From assembly GCF_900143685.1 (NCBI RefSeq), contig NZ_LT671675.1, forward strand, positions 781,111-845,110: 64,000 nucleotides of DNA. Direction: 5' to 3'. The first letter of the stretch is position 1, and the number at the start of each line of letters is the position of its first letter. Origin of the DNA: Parolsenella massiliensis (GTDB lineage Bacteria > Actinomycetota > Coriobacteriia > Coriobacteriales > Atopobiaceae). A model generated the notes under the pieces. The model was not told where the DNA came from. It ran no database searches and worked only from the letters and a program-made list of their open reading frames with translations. This document shows, one piece after another, positions 15,748-25,944 of the stretch. Position numbers and translations under genes: made by a program.

Positions 15748-18450
15748 CTATGCCTCGCCTCCCTTCTCGGGCTTGTCGTCCGTGGATGTGTCTTCCTTGC
15801 CGTCAGTGGATGCGTTCGTGCCGAGACCTGCGAGCCCCGAGTGGTCGAGGCGCATCTTGTCGATGGGGGCGAAGGCCATGAACTCCTGGCGCAGCTCGTC
15901 GTCGAGCAGGTCGTAGAGCTCGTCTCGGCTCATGTCGGCGAGCGTGGTCTTCTCGATCACGCGCGAGTGCAGGTACTCGACCACGATGAGGAACGTGCAG
16001 ATGATGACGAGCGAGGCGATCCACACCATGAGCGCGGCGAACTTGTGCGGCACCAGGAACAGCAGCGCGAGAAGCACGAGGGGCACCCAGATGAGGGCCG
16101 CGAACCCGCGCCTGATGAGCGTGGGGTACATGAGCTCGAACTTGGCGGCGCGCTCGGTGAACACGGTCTTGTACTCGCCGGAGTTCATGAGGAGCTTCAC
16201 GATAGTGGACAGGCGGAAGTGCGCGCCCTCCATGCCCGTGCGCTCGGTGATCATGAGGTCCGTGTCGCCGAGCCTGCGGTCGAACAGCGCGTTGATGTTG
16301 AGCAGGTGGCGCCTGGCCGTGACGCCGATGAGCAGCGCCGGGATGAGGAATACGAGCAGCATGAGGATGTTATCCAGGTAGTAGCTGCCGTAGAAGCCGG
16401 CGATGGCCTCGCGCATGGCGTTGATGCCGTAGGTGAACGGCAGCCATGGGTGCACGGCCTTGAAGAAGTTCGGCATCATCTCGATGGGGTAGGTGCCCGA
16501 GGCGCCCGGGATCTGCAGGATGACGAGCAGCACGGCGATGGCCTTGCCGATGTGCTTGAACGCCACCGAGATCGCGTAGATGAAGAACACATACACGAAG
16601 CTCTCGACCATGCCGGCGAAGACGAAGGCCACCGGGTTCAGGCACTGGATTCCCAGCATGATGTCACCCACGCAGCAGATGATGGCCTGGAGCTGGCCGA
16701 GCAGGTTCATGAGCAGCCAGCGGCCAAAGAAACCCTGCCACGGCTTGAACTTGCCGACGCCCTCCTCGTCCACCTCGAGCTTGTAGATGGCCACGAGGAC
16801 GAAGCCGCCCACCCACAGGGCGAGGTTCGTGTAGAAGGGGGCAACGCCGCTGCCGTAGTTCTCCACGGGGTAGATGGCCTGCGACACCATGTCCACGGGC
16901 GAGCCCATGAACTGGCCCACCTGGTCGGCGTCGAGGTCAAGCGCGTCCTTGAGCAGCGAGAACGTCTCGGCGCTCTGGATGGCGGAGACGTCTGTGGCAA
17001 GGCCGCCGACGCCCGAGGCGGCGTCTCTCAGCGAGCCCGACGTCTTGGAGACGGCGTCTGAGCTCTGGGAGAGCACGGTGTCGAGCTGGGCGAGCGTGCC
17101 GTCTGCCTGGTCGAGCATGGGGGAGAGCGCGCCGGTGAGGCCCACGAGCTGGCCGCCGGCGTCTGCGAAGGCGTCAAGCGAGTTCGAGAGGGCCGGCAGG
17201 GTGGTGGTGGCAAGCGTGCCCTGCATGCCGGAGAGGGTCTGGGCGCTCGACTGAACGGCGTCGTTCACGCTGGTGGAGAGGTTGCGCACCGAGTCGTTGG
17301 CACCCTTGATGTTGCTGGAGACGCCCTTGAGGTGCTCGATCTGGCCAGACGTCTGGGCGCTCAGGCCGTCGAGCGAGGAGATGGCCGAGTCGATGGCGGC
17401 AAGCGACTCGTCCTTGCCGGGCGTGCCGTCGGGGACGGCGGCGTTCACCTTGCTGCGGACGTCGACAAGGGCGGCGCGCACGGTTGCGAACGTGTTGGTG
17501 TTGAGGGCGTCTGCCTGCGAGATGGCGCCGTCGAGCTGGCCCTGGGCCCAGCCGATGTCGCCGGTGATGAGGCCGATGTCGTAGTTGGCGCGGCTCGAGA
17601 TGCCCGAGACGGTGGAGATGGACGTGCCAAGGGCGCTCGATAGCTGGGCGCCGAGCTGCTGGGCCTGCGTGCGCGTCTGGGAGAGCGTGCCCATGGACGT
17701 GGACAGCGCGCTCGAGAGGGACGTGGAGGTGCCCTTGATTTGGGAGAGCGTGCCGCGGGCGCTCGAGACGGTGTCGCGGGCGCTGGCGATGAGCCCCTGC
17801 GTGTCGTCGAGGTCGTCTGCCAGGTCGGAAAGCAGCGTCTGGACGTCCGTGAGGTCCTGCGTGGCGCTTGCCACGGCGTCGTCTGCCCCGTCGAGCACGC
17901 GTCCCGACAGGCCCTGGACTTTCTCGACGATCGTGGAGGCGGCGACCTCAACGAACTGGTTGGCGATCTGCGTCTCGAGCGTGGTGGAGCCGGTGTCGGT
18001 CACCTTGGGCGAGATGGCGTTGACCTTCTCGTTCACGTAGTAGGCGATGTGGGCCTGGTCGGTCTTGCCGTCGAGCACGCCGCCAAGCGTTGCCGTGAAG
18101 TCCTTGGGCACCACGAAGGCGGCATAGTAGGTGCCGGCGCTCACGCCGTCGAGGGCCTGCTGCTCGTCGTCGACGAACGTCCAGCCAAGCTGGGTGTTCT
18201 CCTTGAGCTGCTCCTCGATCATGTCACCGGCGTTTATCTCGCCCATGTCGCCGATCTGGGCGCCCTCGTCCTCGATCACGACGGCGATGGGCACCGTGCT
18301 CGTGTTCTCGTAGGGGTCCCAGTTCGCGAGGATGTTGAACCACGCGTAGAGGGAGGGGATGATCGCCACGCCGATGGCGATGACGATGGCGACGGGGTTC
18401 GCCAGTATTCGCTTGAGGTCGCGCTTGAAGATCTTGAACGCTGTTCTCAC
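15748..18450 (-). CDS. YhgE/Pip-domain membrane protein (first gene of pair)
   Basis: 900 aa, same plan as its neighbour: N-terminal helix with IPSLYAWFNILANWDPYENT, an extracellular helical repeat region (~180-510) and a multi-helix membrane domain. It continues into an extra ~170-residue section with two more helices (FAALIWVPLVLLALLFLVP, MVWIASLVIICTFLIVV) and an acidic tail. The start is GTG with AAGGAG 8 nt upstream. Its stop directly precedes the ATG of the second gene, so the two are co-expressed and may form a complex. The export role is inferred from the family. Confidence 0.88.
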   Translation of the reverse strand: MRTAFKIFKRDLKRILANPVAIVIAIGVAIIPSLYAWFNILANWDPYENTSTVPIAVVIEDEGAQIGDMGEINAGDMIEEQLKENTQLGWTFVDDEQQALDGVSAGTYYAAFVVPKDFTATLGGVLDGKTDQAHIAYYVNEKVNAISPKVTDTGSTTLETQIANQFVEVAASTIVEKVQGLSGRVLDGADDAVASATQDLTDVQTLLSDLADDLDDTQGLIASARDTVSSARGTLSQIKGTSTSLSSALSTSMGTLSQTRTQAQQLGAQLSSALGTSISTVSGISSRANYDIGLITGDIGWAQGQLDGAISQADALNTNTFATVRAALVDVRSKVNAAVPDGTPGKDESLAAIDSAISSLDGLSAQTSGQIEHLKGVSSNIKGANDSVRNLSTSVNDAVQSSAQTLSGMQGTLATTTLPALSNSLDAFADAGGQLVGLTGALSPMLDQADGTLAQLDTVLSQSSDAVSKTSGSLRDAASGVGGLATDVSAIQSAETFSLLKDALDLDADQVGQFMGSPVDMVSQAIYPVENYGSGVAPFYTNLALWVGGFVLVAIYKLEVDEEGVGKFKPWQGFFGRWLLMNLLGQLQAIICCVGDIMLGIQCLNPVAFVFAGMVESFVYVFFIYAISVAFKHIGKAIAVLLVILQIPGASGTYPIEMMPNFFKAVHPWLPFTYGINAMREAIAGFYGSYYLDNILMLLVFLIPALLIGVTARRHLLNINALFDRRLGDTDLMITERTGMEGAHFRLSTIVKLLMNSGEYKTVFTERAAKFELMYPTLIRRGFAALIWVPLVLLALLFLVPHKFAALMVWIASLVIICTFLIVVEYLHSRVIEKTTLADMSRDELYDLLDDELRQEFMAFAPIDKMRLDHSGLAGLGTNASTDGKEDTSTDDKPEKGGEA

Positions 18451-18593
18451 GTGGAGACTCCTTGTGCAGTGCGTTTTCGTTCCGCGTACATAATAAAGGG
18501 GCCTTTGCCCGCCAGGCCCCAGACTTGCGTTGTATACCCTATCAGCTTGACAATAAACGGCCCTTGAGCAGAGAAGTTTACATAATTTCTTTG

Positions 18594-18622
18594 TTTACAG
18601 CCACGCCGCGAGGGAATACACT
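18594..18622 (+). promoter_or_regulatory. Promoter of metK transcript
   Basis: -35 TTTACA (18594-18599), exactly 17 bp spacer, -10 TACACT (18617-18622). Transcription should begin near 18630, just before the riboswitch. Confidence 0.75.
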
Positions 18623-18642
18623 GTCTTGGCCCGATAAGGGCG

Positions 18643-18780
18643 CTCGTCAAGAGGCGTCAAGGCCACAGCGCCTGGACGCATAGAGCCGAGGGACCGAGCC
18701 CGATGACGCTCCGACAACCCACCCGCACCTGCGGGCAGGGTGCCAATTCTCGGCGGCCGCGGCAGCGGTCGGAAGACGGG
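18643..18780 (+). ncRNA. SAM riboswitch (SAM-I-like, with an inserted hairpin)
   Basis: The core matches the SAM-I family: GAGGGACC (18688-18695), GAGCCCGATGA, CCGACAACC, a P3 hairpin (CCGC/GCGG), GGTGCCAATTC (18739-18749) and a P4-like hairpin (18755-18760 with 18765-18770). Closing P1 can be CTCGTC (18643-18648) with GACGGG (18775-18780); an alternative inner closing stem GCCGAG/CTCGGC also exists. Between P1 and the core lies an extra stem-loop (GCGTC/GACGC) that standard SAM-I lacks. It sits between a promoter and a terminator ahead of metK, as expected for an OFF switch triggered by SAM. The exact subclass (SAM-I, IV or variant) is not certain. Confidence 0.85.
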
Positions 18781-18801
18781 GGAGGCATGACTTGCGTCAT
18801 C

Positions 18802-18837
18802 AACGTCCCCTTTGCAAAGGCACGGGGGACGTTTTTT
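18802..18837 (+). terminator. Riboswitch-controlled terminator before metK
   Basis: Stem AACGTCCCC (18802-18810) with GGGGACGTT (18825-18833), then an unbroken run of T. Placed 22 bp after the SAM aptamer and ~70 bp before metK, it is the likely expression platform. Confidence 0.88.
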
Positions 18838-18905
18838 CGTCTCCGGGGCGCCGGCGTGTCCGGCCGCCCATAGAGCTGGCGGGAGACCGCCGGAGAGGAG
18901 AGCCG

Positions 18906-20180
<1,275 letters not shown>

Positions 20181-20224
20181 CGGCGACATTGGTGCCGGGG
20201 TAAACTCTCACCTCTCTTTAGATG

Positions 20225-20262
20225 CGGGGCCGGGGCATGCTTGCCTCGGCCCCGTTGCCATT
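20225..20262 (+). terminator. Terminator after metK
   Basis: 13-bp stem with one G-U pair (20225-20237 with 20242-20254), 4-nt loop; the tail TTGCCATTT is only partly T-rich. Confidence 0.72.
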
Positions 20263-20294
20263 TACAGGCCGTCTGACCTCCCGATTTGATATGC

Positions 20295-20304
20295 GGGGGG
20301 GGGG
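20295..20304. repeat. Homopolymer of ten G between metK and priA
   Basis: Ten consecutive G residues flanked by GATTTGATATGC and TATTCC; the words TTTGATAT recur 24 bp on. Such tracts slip easily and can also be sequencing errors. It is intergenic, about 135 bp before priA. Confidence 0.9.
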
Positions 20305-20374
20305 TATTCCTTGCGGTTTTGATATACAGCCTCCCACGTATATCTAAAGAAGGGGTGCACTAGCGAGGATTGAG

Positions 20375-20411
20375 AATGGCGAGAGGGGAGCTTTCCCTTC
20401 TCGCCATTTTT
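20375..20411 (+). terminator. Terminator-like hairpin in the priA leader
   Basis: 14-bp stem with one G-U (20375-20388 with 20395-20408), AGCTTT loop, then TTTTG. It lies only ~29 bp before the priA start, so it either ends upstream transcripts or acts as an attenuator if priA transcription starts upstream of it. Confidence 0.75.
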
Positions 20412-20439
20412 GTCCCCGTGAGGTGGCACACTTGAGCAC

Positions 20440-22746
20440 ATGAGATACGCAAAGGTCGTTCCCGACATACCCACCCGTGCCATCGACGGGTGCTTTGACT
20501 ACGCCATCCCCGACGAGCTTGCGGATGCGTGCGCCGTTGGCTGCACCGTGCTCGTGAGCTTTGCGCACCGTGCGGTCGTGGGATATGTGGTGGATGTCGC
20601 AGACGAGCTCGCCGAGGGCGTGAACCCCCTGCGCGTGCTGCCCGTGGAACGCGTGCTTGCGGAGCCCGCCTTCGACCGTGCCGGAGCGTGCCTCGCCCAA
20701 TGGATGGGCCGGGAGTATGCGGCGCCCACGTCCGTGTGCCTGCGCCTCATGCTGGCGCCTGGCCAGACCACCCGCGTCTCGCGTGACGAGGCGGGCGAGT
20801 GGCGGCTCGTCGTTGATCGCACGAAGGCCGTTGACGACCGCTGGGCATCCCTCACGGTCGCGGGACGCGGCTTCGTGCCCCGCCGCAACGCGAGCCGCCA
20901 GCGCCAGGTCGTGGAGGCGCTCGCGGCAGGCCCCATGCGCATCGCCGAGCTCTCCGCCATGGTGCCCGGGGCCGGCAGCGTCGTCACCGCGCTCGCGAAG
21001 CGCGGGCTCGTCTCGGTCGAGCATCGCCGCCGCATCCGCGGGGGGCAGGAGGCCTCCACGCTCTCGAGCGCCGCCGCGCCGCGTCCAGCGCACCTCACGG
21101 AAGGTCAGGTCGAGGCGCTCGACGCCATCGCGCGGGCCACGGACGCCGGCGTCGGTGACGTGGTGCTCGTCGACGGCGTCACGGGCTCGGGCAAGACCGA
21201 GGTGTACCTGGACGCCATCGAGCGCGTCCGCGAGCAGGGAAAGGGCGCCATCGTCCTCGTGCCAGAGATCTCGCTCACGGCCCAGACCGTGGGGCGCTTT
21301 CGCAGCCGCTTCGGCGATGACGTCGCCATCCTGCACTCGCGCCTGTCCACCGGCGAGCGCTTCGACCAGTGGGACCTTGCCAGAAGCGGGCAGGTCCACG
21401 TGGTGGTGGGCGCGCGCTCGGCGCTGTTCGCCCCGCTTGCCAACGTGGGCCTCATCATCGTGGACGAGGAGCACGAGGGCTCCTACAAGCAGGACCAGGC
21501 GCCGCGCTACCACGCACGCGAGGCCGCGGCCGAGCTCGCCCGCCTGCGCGGGGCGGCGCTTGTACTTGGCAGCGCCACGCCCTCGCTCGAGAGCCTCGAG
21601 CGCTGCCGCGCGGGCAGCTGGCGCGGGGCCCGTTGGTGCCGCGTGCGCATGCCCGAGCGCCCCGGCATCTCCCAGCTGCCGTCCGTCCGCATCGTGGACA
21701 TGCGCTCGACGTTTAGCCCCAAGGGTGGCTCGGTGTTCTCCTCGCCCCTGAGAGAAGCCCTGCTCGACCGTGCCGAGAAGCGCGAGAAGTCGGTGCTTCT
21801 GCTCAACCGCCGCGGGTTTGCGAGCTTCCTCATGTGCCGTGAGTGCGGCTGCGTGCCCACGTGCCCGCACTGCTCCACGGCGCTCACCTACCACGAGCGC
21901 ACGCACAGCCTGGCCTGCCACACCTGTGGCAGCGTCTGGCCGGTGCGCGCCTATCCGGACCCCTCCACGAAGTGCCCCAACTGCGGCAGCCGCTACCTGG
22001 CCCAATATGGCGTGGGCACGCAGCGAGTCGAGGACGAGCTGCGGATGCTTCTGCCCGAGGACGTCGACGTCATTCGCATGGACGCGGACACTACGGCCAC
22101 GAAGGGCGCGCACACGCGTCTGCTCGAGCAGTTCGATGCCAGCGAGTGCGCCGTGCTCGTGGGCACGCAGATGATCGCGAAGGGCCTCGACTTTCCCGAG
22201 GTCACGCTCGTGGGCGTCGTGAACGCCGACACCACGCTGAAGCTCCCGGACTTTCGAGCCGGCGAGCGCACGTACCACCTGCTCGAGCAGGTGGCGGGCC
22301 GTGCCGGCAGGGGAGAGCGTCCCGGCGAGGTCATCATCCAGACCTACTGGGCCACCCACCCATCCATAACGGCCGTGGCCACGCACGACCGCGCCTCGTT
22401 CACCAGCTACGAGCTCGAGCAACGAGACGAGGCGTACTACCCGCCCTACTCGAGGCTCGCCAACGTCTCGCTCGCCGGGCTCTCCGAGCGCGCGGTCCGC
22501 GAGCGTGCGAGCGCGCTTGCGGCCGAGATTCGCTTGCGCGTGGAGGGCCTTTCGGGCGAGTGGGAGGTGCTGGGCCCTGCCGAGTGCGTGCGTGCCAAGG
22601 TGAAGGATCGCTGCCGCCGCCACATCGTGGTGAAGGCCCCGCCCGAGGCGGAGCTGGGGCCGCTGCTGGACGCGTCTGCCCGGGCGCTCCCGGCCTGCCG
22701 CGGCGTCACGCTCGCCATCGACGTGGACGCCTACGACATGCTCTAG
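20440..22746 (+). CDS. priA: Primosomal protein N' (replication restart helicase)
   Basis: 768 aa superfamily-2 helicase that recognises stalled forks and reloads the replisome. N-terminal DNA-binding domain (~1-110) and winged helix (~150-200), Walker A GVTGSGKTE (~246-254), DEEH box (~341), and a zinc-binding insertion from CRECGC (~465) to CPNCGS (~512) with eight cysteines. The C-terminal helicase lobe contains GTQMIAKGLDFP and QVAGRAGRG. All key motifs look intact. def starts ~170 bp downstream. Confidence 0.97.
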   Translation: MRYAKVVPDIPTRAIDGCFDYAIPDELADACAVGCTVLVSFAHRAVVGYVVDVADELAEGVNPLRVLPVERVLAEPAFDRAGACLAQWMGREYAAPTSVCLRLMLAPGQTTRVSRDEAGEWRLVVDRTKAVDDRWASLTVAGRGFVPRRNASRQRQVVEALAAGPMRIAELSAMVPGAGSVVTALAKRGLVSVEHRRRIRGGQEASTLSSAAAPRPAHLTEGQVEALDAIARATDAGVGDVVLVDGVTGSGKTEVYLDAIERVREQGKGAIVLVPEISLTAQTVGRFRSRFGDDVAILHSRLSTGERFDQWDLARSGQVHVVVGARSALFAPLANVGLIIVDEEHEGSYKQDQAPRYHAREAAAELARLRGAALVLGSATPSLESLERCRAGSWRGARWCRVRMPERPGISQLPSVRIVDMRSTFSPKGGSVFSSPLREALLDRAEKREKSVLLLNRRGFASFLMCRECGCVPTCPHCSTALTYHERTHSLACHTCGSVWPVRAYPDPSTKCPNCGSRYLAQYGVGTQRVEDELRMLLPEDVDVIRMDADTTATKGAHTRLLEQFDASECAVLVGTQMIAKGLDFPEVTLVGVVNADTTLKLPDFRAGERTYHLLEQVAGRAGRGERPGEVIIQTYWATHPSITAVATHDRASFTSYELEQRDEAYYPPYSRLANVSLAGLSERAVRERASALAAEIRLRVEGLSGEWEVLGPAECVRAKVKDRCRRHIVVKAPPEAELGPLLDASARALPACRGVTLAIDVDAYDML

Positions 22747-22918
22747 CGGTGCCTGGGGTGCTGCCCGCTTTTCTCGGCCAGCGCTCTTGTCGCGTGCGTC
22801 TCCCGAGCTGTGCGGATTCTCTCGGCTTTGTCGCGCTTGCCCCTCTTGCAGGTATGATGATTGATTGTGAACATCTGTGCCGCGCGCCCGCGCGGCTCGA
22901 ATACGCATGAGGAGAACC

Positions 22919-23467
22919 ATGAGCGCCAAGAAGGACATCCTGCTTACTCCGGACCCACGCCTGTCTCAGGTCTGCGAGCCCGTGAAGGAGATCAACGCCG
23001 ACATCTGCAAGCTCGCCAAGCGCATGCTCAAAGACATGTACGAGTCCGATGGCTGCGGCCTTGCGGCGCCCCAGATCGGCGAGATGATCCGCATGGTGGT
23101 CGTGGACTGCGACTACACCGACGAGCGCGGCAGTGAGAACCCCTACGTGCTCATCAACCCCAAGATTGTGAAGGCAGACGGCCCGATGCGCTCGTTCTCC
23201 GAGGGCTGCCTGTCGTTCCCGGGCATCTCCGTTGACATCGAGCGCCCGAGCCACGTCATCGTCCACGCCACGAACCTCGACGGCGACCTCATGCAGTACG
23301 AGGCCGAGGGCAACCTTCTGGCCGTGTGCCTTCAGCACGAGATCGACCATCTCGACGGCGTCACGATGGTGGACCACCTGCCCCCGCTCAAGCGCGCCCA
23401 GAAGCTGCAGGAGTGCGAGCAGGCCATCGCCTCCGGCGCCCGTCCCGGCGAGACCACGACCGACTAG
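22919..23467 (+). CDS. def: Peptide deformylase
   Basis: 182 aa. Removes the formyl group from nascent proteins. The three family motifs are GCGLAAPQIG, EGCLSFPG with the metal Cys97, and QHEIDHLDG with metal His140 and His144 and the catalytic Glu. The ATG at 22919 follows GAGGAG; an upstream in-frame start at 22877 has no ribosome site. A -10-like TATGAT is ~65 bp upstream. fmt begins 10 bp after the stop, so formylation and deformylation genes are coupled. Confidence 0.96.
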   Translation: MSAKKDILLTPDPRLSQVCEPVKEINADICKLAKRMLKDMYESDGCGLAAPQIGEMIRMVVVDCDYTDERGSENPYVLINPKIVKADGPMRSFSEGCLSFPGISVDIERPSHVIVHATNLDGDLMQYEAEGNLLAVCLQHEIDHLDGVTMVDHLPPLKRAQKLQECEQAIASGARPGETTTD

Positions 23468-23477
23468 GAGCCATAGC

Positions 23478-24392
23478 ATGCGCATCGTCTTCATGGGAAC
23501 GCCCGAGTTCGCCTGCCCGTCGCTTCGCGCCCTGAGCGAGGTGCATGACGTCTGCCGCGTGGTCACGCGCCCCGACGCCGTTAGGGGACGAGGAAAGCGC
23601 CTCGAGCCGAGCCCCGTGAAGGCGCTCGCCCAGGAGCTTGGCCTTCCGGTCATGGAGACCAGCCGCATGACGCCCGAGGTCATGGACGAGCTTCGCTCGT
23701 GCGAGGCCGCCCTGTGCGTCGTTGCCGCCTACGGCTGCATCCTGCCAGACGAGCTGCTCGAGATGTTCCCGCTCGGCTGCATCAACGTGCACGCGTCGCT
23801 TCTGCCCAGATGGCGAGGGGCCGCCCCCATCCAGCGCGCGGTGCTTGCCGGTGACGAGCGTGCCGGCGCCTCCATCATGCGCGTGGTCCACGAGCTCGAT
23901 GCGGGCGCCTACTGCTCCCAGGTGTCGACGCCGGTCGCGGGCAAGACGTCCTCCGAGCTTCTCGATGAGCTCGGCTGCCTTGGTGCCAAGGCCCTCGTCG
24001 AGGCCATCGAGCAGATCGAGGACGGCACGGTTGCGTGGGTCGAGCAGGACGAGAGCCAGGTGACCTACGCCCACAAGATCGAGAAGGCCGAGATGCGCCT
24101 TGACCCGGCAGACGGGGCGCTCGCCAACGTTCGCCGCGTCAACGCGAGCACGGACGCCGCGCCCGCGCGCTGCGAGGTCGCCGGCAAGGGCGTGCGCGTG
24201 ACGCGCGCCTGCGTTGGCTCCGAGGCGGTGGCGGCGGGCGAGGTGCTCGTTTCGCGTGGCCGCGTCCTTCTGGGATGCGCTGACGGCTCGCTCGAGGTCA
24301 TGGACGTCAAGCCCGATGGCAAGCGCGAGATGCAGGCCTGCGCCTGGGCCGCCGGCCTTCGTGGCGAGAACCTCACTTGGGGGCGAGTGTAG
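23478..24392 (+). CDS. fmt: Methionyl-tRNA formyltransferase
   Basis: 304 aa. Formylates initiator Met-tRNA using 10-formyl-THF. The N-terminal Rossmann domain starts VFMGTPEFACPSLRAL. The catalytic block INVHASLLPRWRGAAPIQRA carries the Asn-His pair, and ELDAG holds the Asp. The C-terminal OB domain is at ~205-300. The rsmB ATG follows its stop directly. Confidence 0.97.
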   Translation: MRIVFMGTPEFACPSLRALSEVHDVCRVVTRPDAVRGRGKRLEPSPVKALAQELGLPVMETSRMTPEVMDELRSCEAALCVVAAYGCILPDELLEMFPLGCINVHASLLPRWRGAAPIQRAVLAGDERAGASIMRVVHELDAGAYCSQVSTPVAGKTSSELLDELGCLGAKALVEAIEQIEDGTVAWVEQDESQVTYAHKIEKAEMRLDPADGALANVRRVNASTDAAPARCEVAGKGVRVTRACVGSEAVAAGEVLVSRGRVLLGCADGSLEVMDVKPDGKREMQACAWAAGLRGENLTWGRV

Positions 24393-25838
24393 ATGGCCGT
24401 CGCCAGTCCCGCCCGCACGACCGCGGTTCGCGTCCTGAGCTCCCAGCGCCGCCGTGGCGCCCGTGCCCGTGACCTCATGCGGGGCGCTCGCGAGATGGAC
24501 ATGCTTGGGCGCAAGGCTCGCTCGCTGGCCACGAGGCTCATCCTCGGGGTCAACGTGGCGTCTGGCGAGCTCGACCGCAGGATCGATGCCTTCGTCACCC
24601 ATGCCTCGTCGCTGCAGCCGCGCGTTCGAGACGCGCTGAGGCTTGCCGCCTTCGAGATCCTCTACCTCGAGACGCCGCGCCAGGTGGCCGTGAGCCAGGG
24701 CGTCGAGCTCGTGAGGGGCGTGCAGCCGCGTGCCGCACGCATGGCAAACGCCGTGCTCAGGCGCATCGCAGAGCTTCGAGACGAGGTCGATGGCGCCCGC
24801 GAGGCGGTGGCTGCCGCATCCCGTGGCGAGCGCGAGGACGTCTCGGCCTGCGAGCTTTCCGTGGCCTCCGGCTATTCCGAGTGGCTCGCCGCGCGCTTTC
24901 TGGCGGAGCTTGGCCTGCGACGCGCCGCCGCTATGTGCGCCTGCGCGCTCGACCCTGCGCCCGTCTACGTTGCTCGCGGCCGCTCTGGCGTCTCGGCTGA
25001 CCGGGTCTACTCCCGTCTTGGTGAGATTGGCGCCAACCCTGAGCCTACGGGGCTCCCCGACAGCTGGCGGCTCTCCTCGGGCGCTTCGCTTGCCGGAAGC
25101 GGGCTTGTGAGCTCGTGTGACGTTGCCGTGGCAGACCTCTCCGCGCAACTCGTCTGCCGCGTGGCAGCGCCCTGCACCGGTCGCGTCCTCGAGGTGGGGC
25201 AGGGACGTGGCACCAAGTCCCTGCTGCTGGCCCGTGCCATGGAGGAGCTGGGAGCCGAGCCGTGCGTCTGCGGATGCGAGCTTGTGGCGTCCAAGGTGCG
25301 CCAGTCTGCCGCGCGCATGGAGCGCGCCGGGCTCTCCTGCTCCGTGAGCTGCGTGGAGTTTGACGGCACGCGCCTGGCCGAGCAAGACGAGCTTCCCGAG
25401 GCGCTTTCGGGCTCGTTCGAGTCTGTGCTCGTTGACGCCCCGTGCTCCGGCGTGGGCACGATGCGCCGCCATCCCGAGATTGCCTGGGCACTCGATGAGT
25501 CCGCTCTCTCGGGCGGCCCCGAGACGCTCGCGTCCCTGCAGCTTTCCCTGCTGCGCGCGGCAAGCGCACGCGTGGCCTCGGGCGGCTCTCTGGTCTATGC
25601 CACCTGCTCTGTCCTCTCGTGCGAGAACGAGGACGTGGTCGATGCCTTTCTCGCAAGCGAGGAGGGGAGTGGCTTTGAGCTCGCGGGCGTGCTGGATGCC
25701 CCGGGCGTGGCTTCCCTGCCTGACGAGGGGCGCGCACTCGTCTTTCCCTGGGTGGACGAGCGCGGCATGTTCCAGTCCGTGCCTGCGGCAGACGGCCCTG
25801 ATGGCCACTTCTGCGCACGCCTCGTGCGCGTGAGCTGA
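24393..25838 (+). CDS. rsmB: 16S rRNA (cytosine-967-C5)-methyltransferase RsmB-like
   Basis: 481 aa. A NusB-like helical RNA-binding domain (~25-140) precedes a Rossmann methyltransferase. The SAM loop reads LEVGQGRGTKSLLLARAM (~267-284). The two catalytic cysteines are C351 in DAPCSGVG and C405 in YATCSVLS. It methylates C967 of 16S rRNA in E. coli. It ends the priA-def-fmt-rsmB cluster, followed by a strong hairpin. Confidence 0.94.
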   Translation: MAVASPARTTAVRVLSSQRRRGARARDLMRGAREMDMLGRKARSLATRLILGVNVASGELDRRIDAFVTHASSLQPRVRDALRLAAFEILYLETPRQVAVSQGVELVRGVQPRAARMANAVLRRIAELRDEVDGAREAVAAASRGEREDVSACELSVASGYSEWLAARFLAELGLRRAAAMCACALDPAPVYVARGRSGVSADRVYSRLGEIGANPEPTGLPDSWRLSSGASLAGSGLVSSCDVAVADLSAQLVCRVAAPCTGRVLEVGQGRGTKSLLLARAMEELGAEPCVCGCELVASKVRQSAARMERAGLSCSVSCVEFDGTRLAEQDELPEALSGSFESVLVDAPCSGVGTMRRHPEIAWALDESALSGGPETLASLQLSLLRAASARVASGGSLVYATCSVLSCENEDVVDAFLASEEGSGFELAGVLDAPGVASLPDEGRALVFPWVDERGMFQSVPAADGPDGHFCARLVRVS

Positions 25839-25880
25839 CGAGGGGACGGCCCCTTTGCCAACGTTTCCTTCGTAAAAGGC

Positions 25881-25926
25881 GGCGGGGGCGAGACGCTTGG
25901 ATTCGTCTCGTCCCCGCCCTTGTCTT
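25881..25926. terminator. Terminator between rsmB (+) and fmdB (-)
   Basis: 15-bp stem with one G-U pair (25881-25895 with 25904-25918), 8-nt loop, then CTTGTCTTG. The minus side continues TTTTACG, so it can stop both convergent transcripts. Confidence 0.85.
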
Positions 25927-25944
25927 GCGCGTCTTGCGCCTTTG

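Noticed and set aside
18462-18683. 73-codon plus-strand frame across the yhgE-metK spacer
   Set aside because: Overlaps the metK promoter and the 5' part of the riboswitch; no coding signs.
22846-22862. TATGAT as a firm promoter for def
   Set aside because: A fair -10, but no -35 at 16-18 bp and no TGn extension; mentioned under def only.
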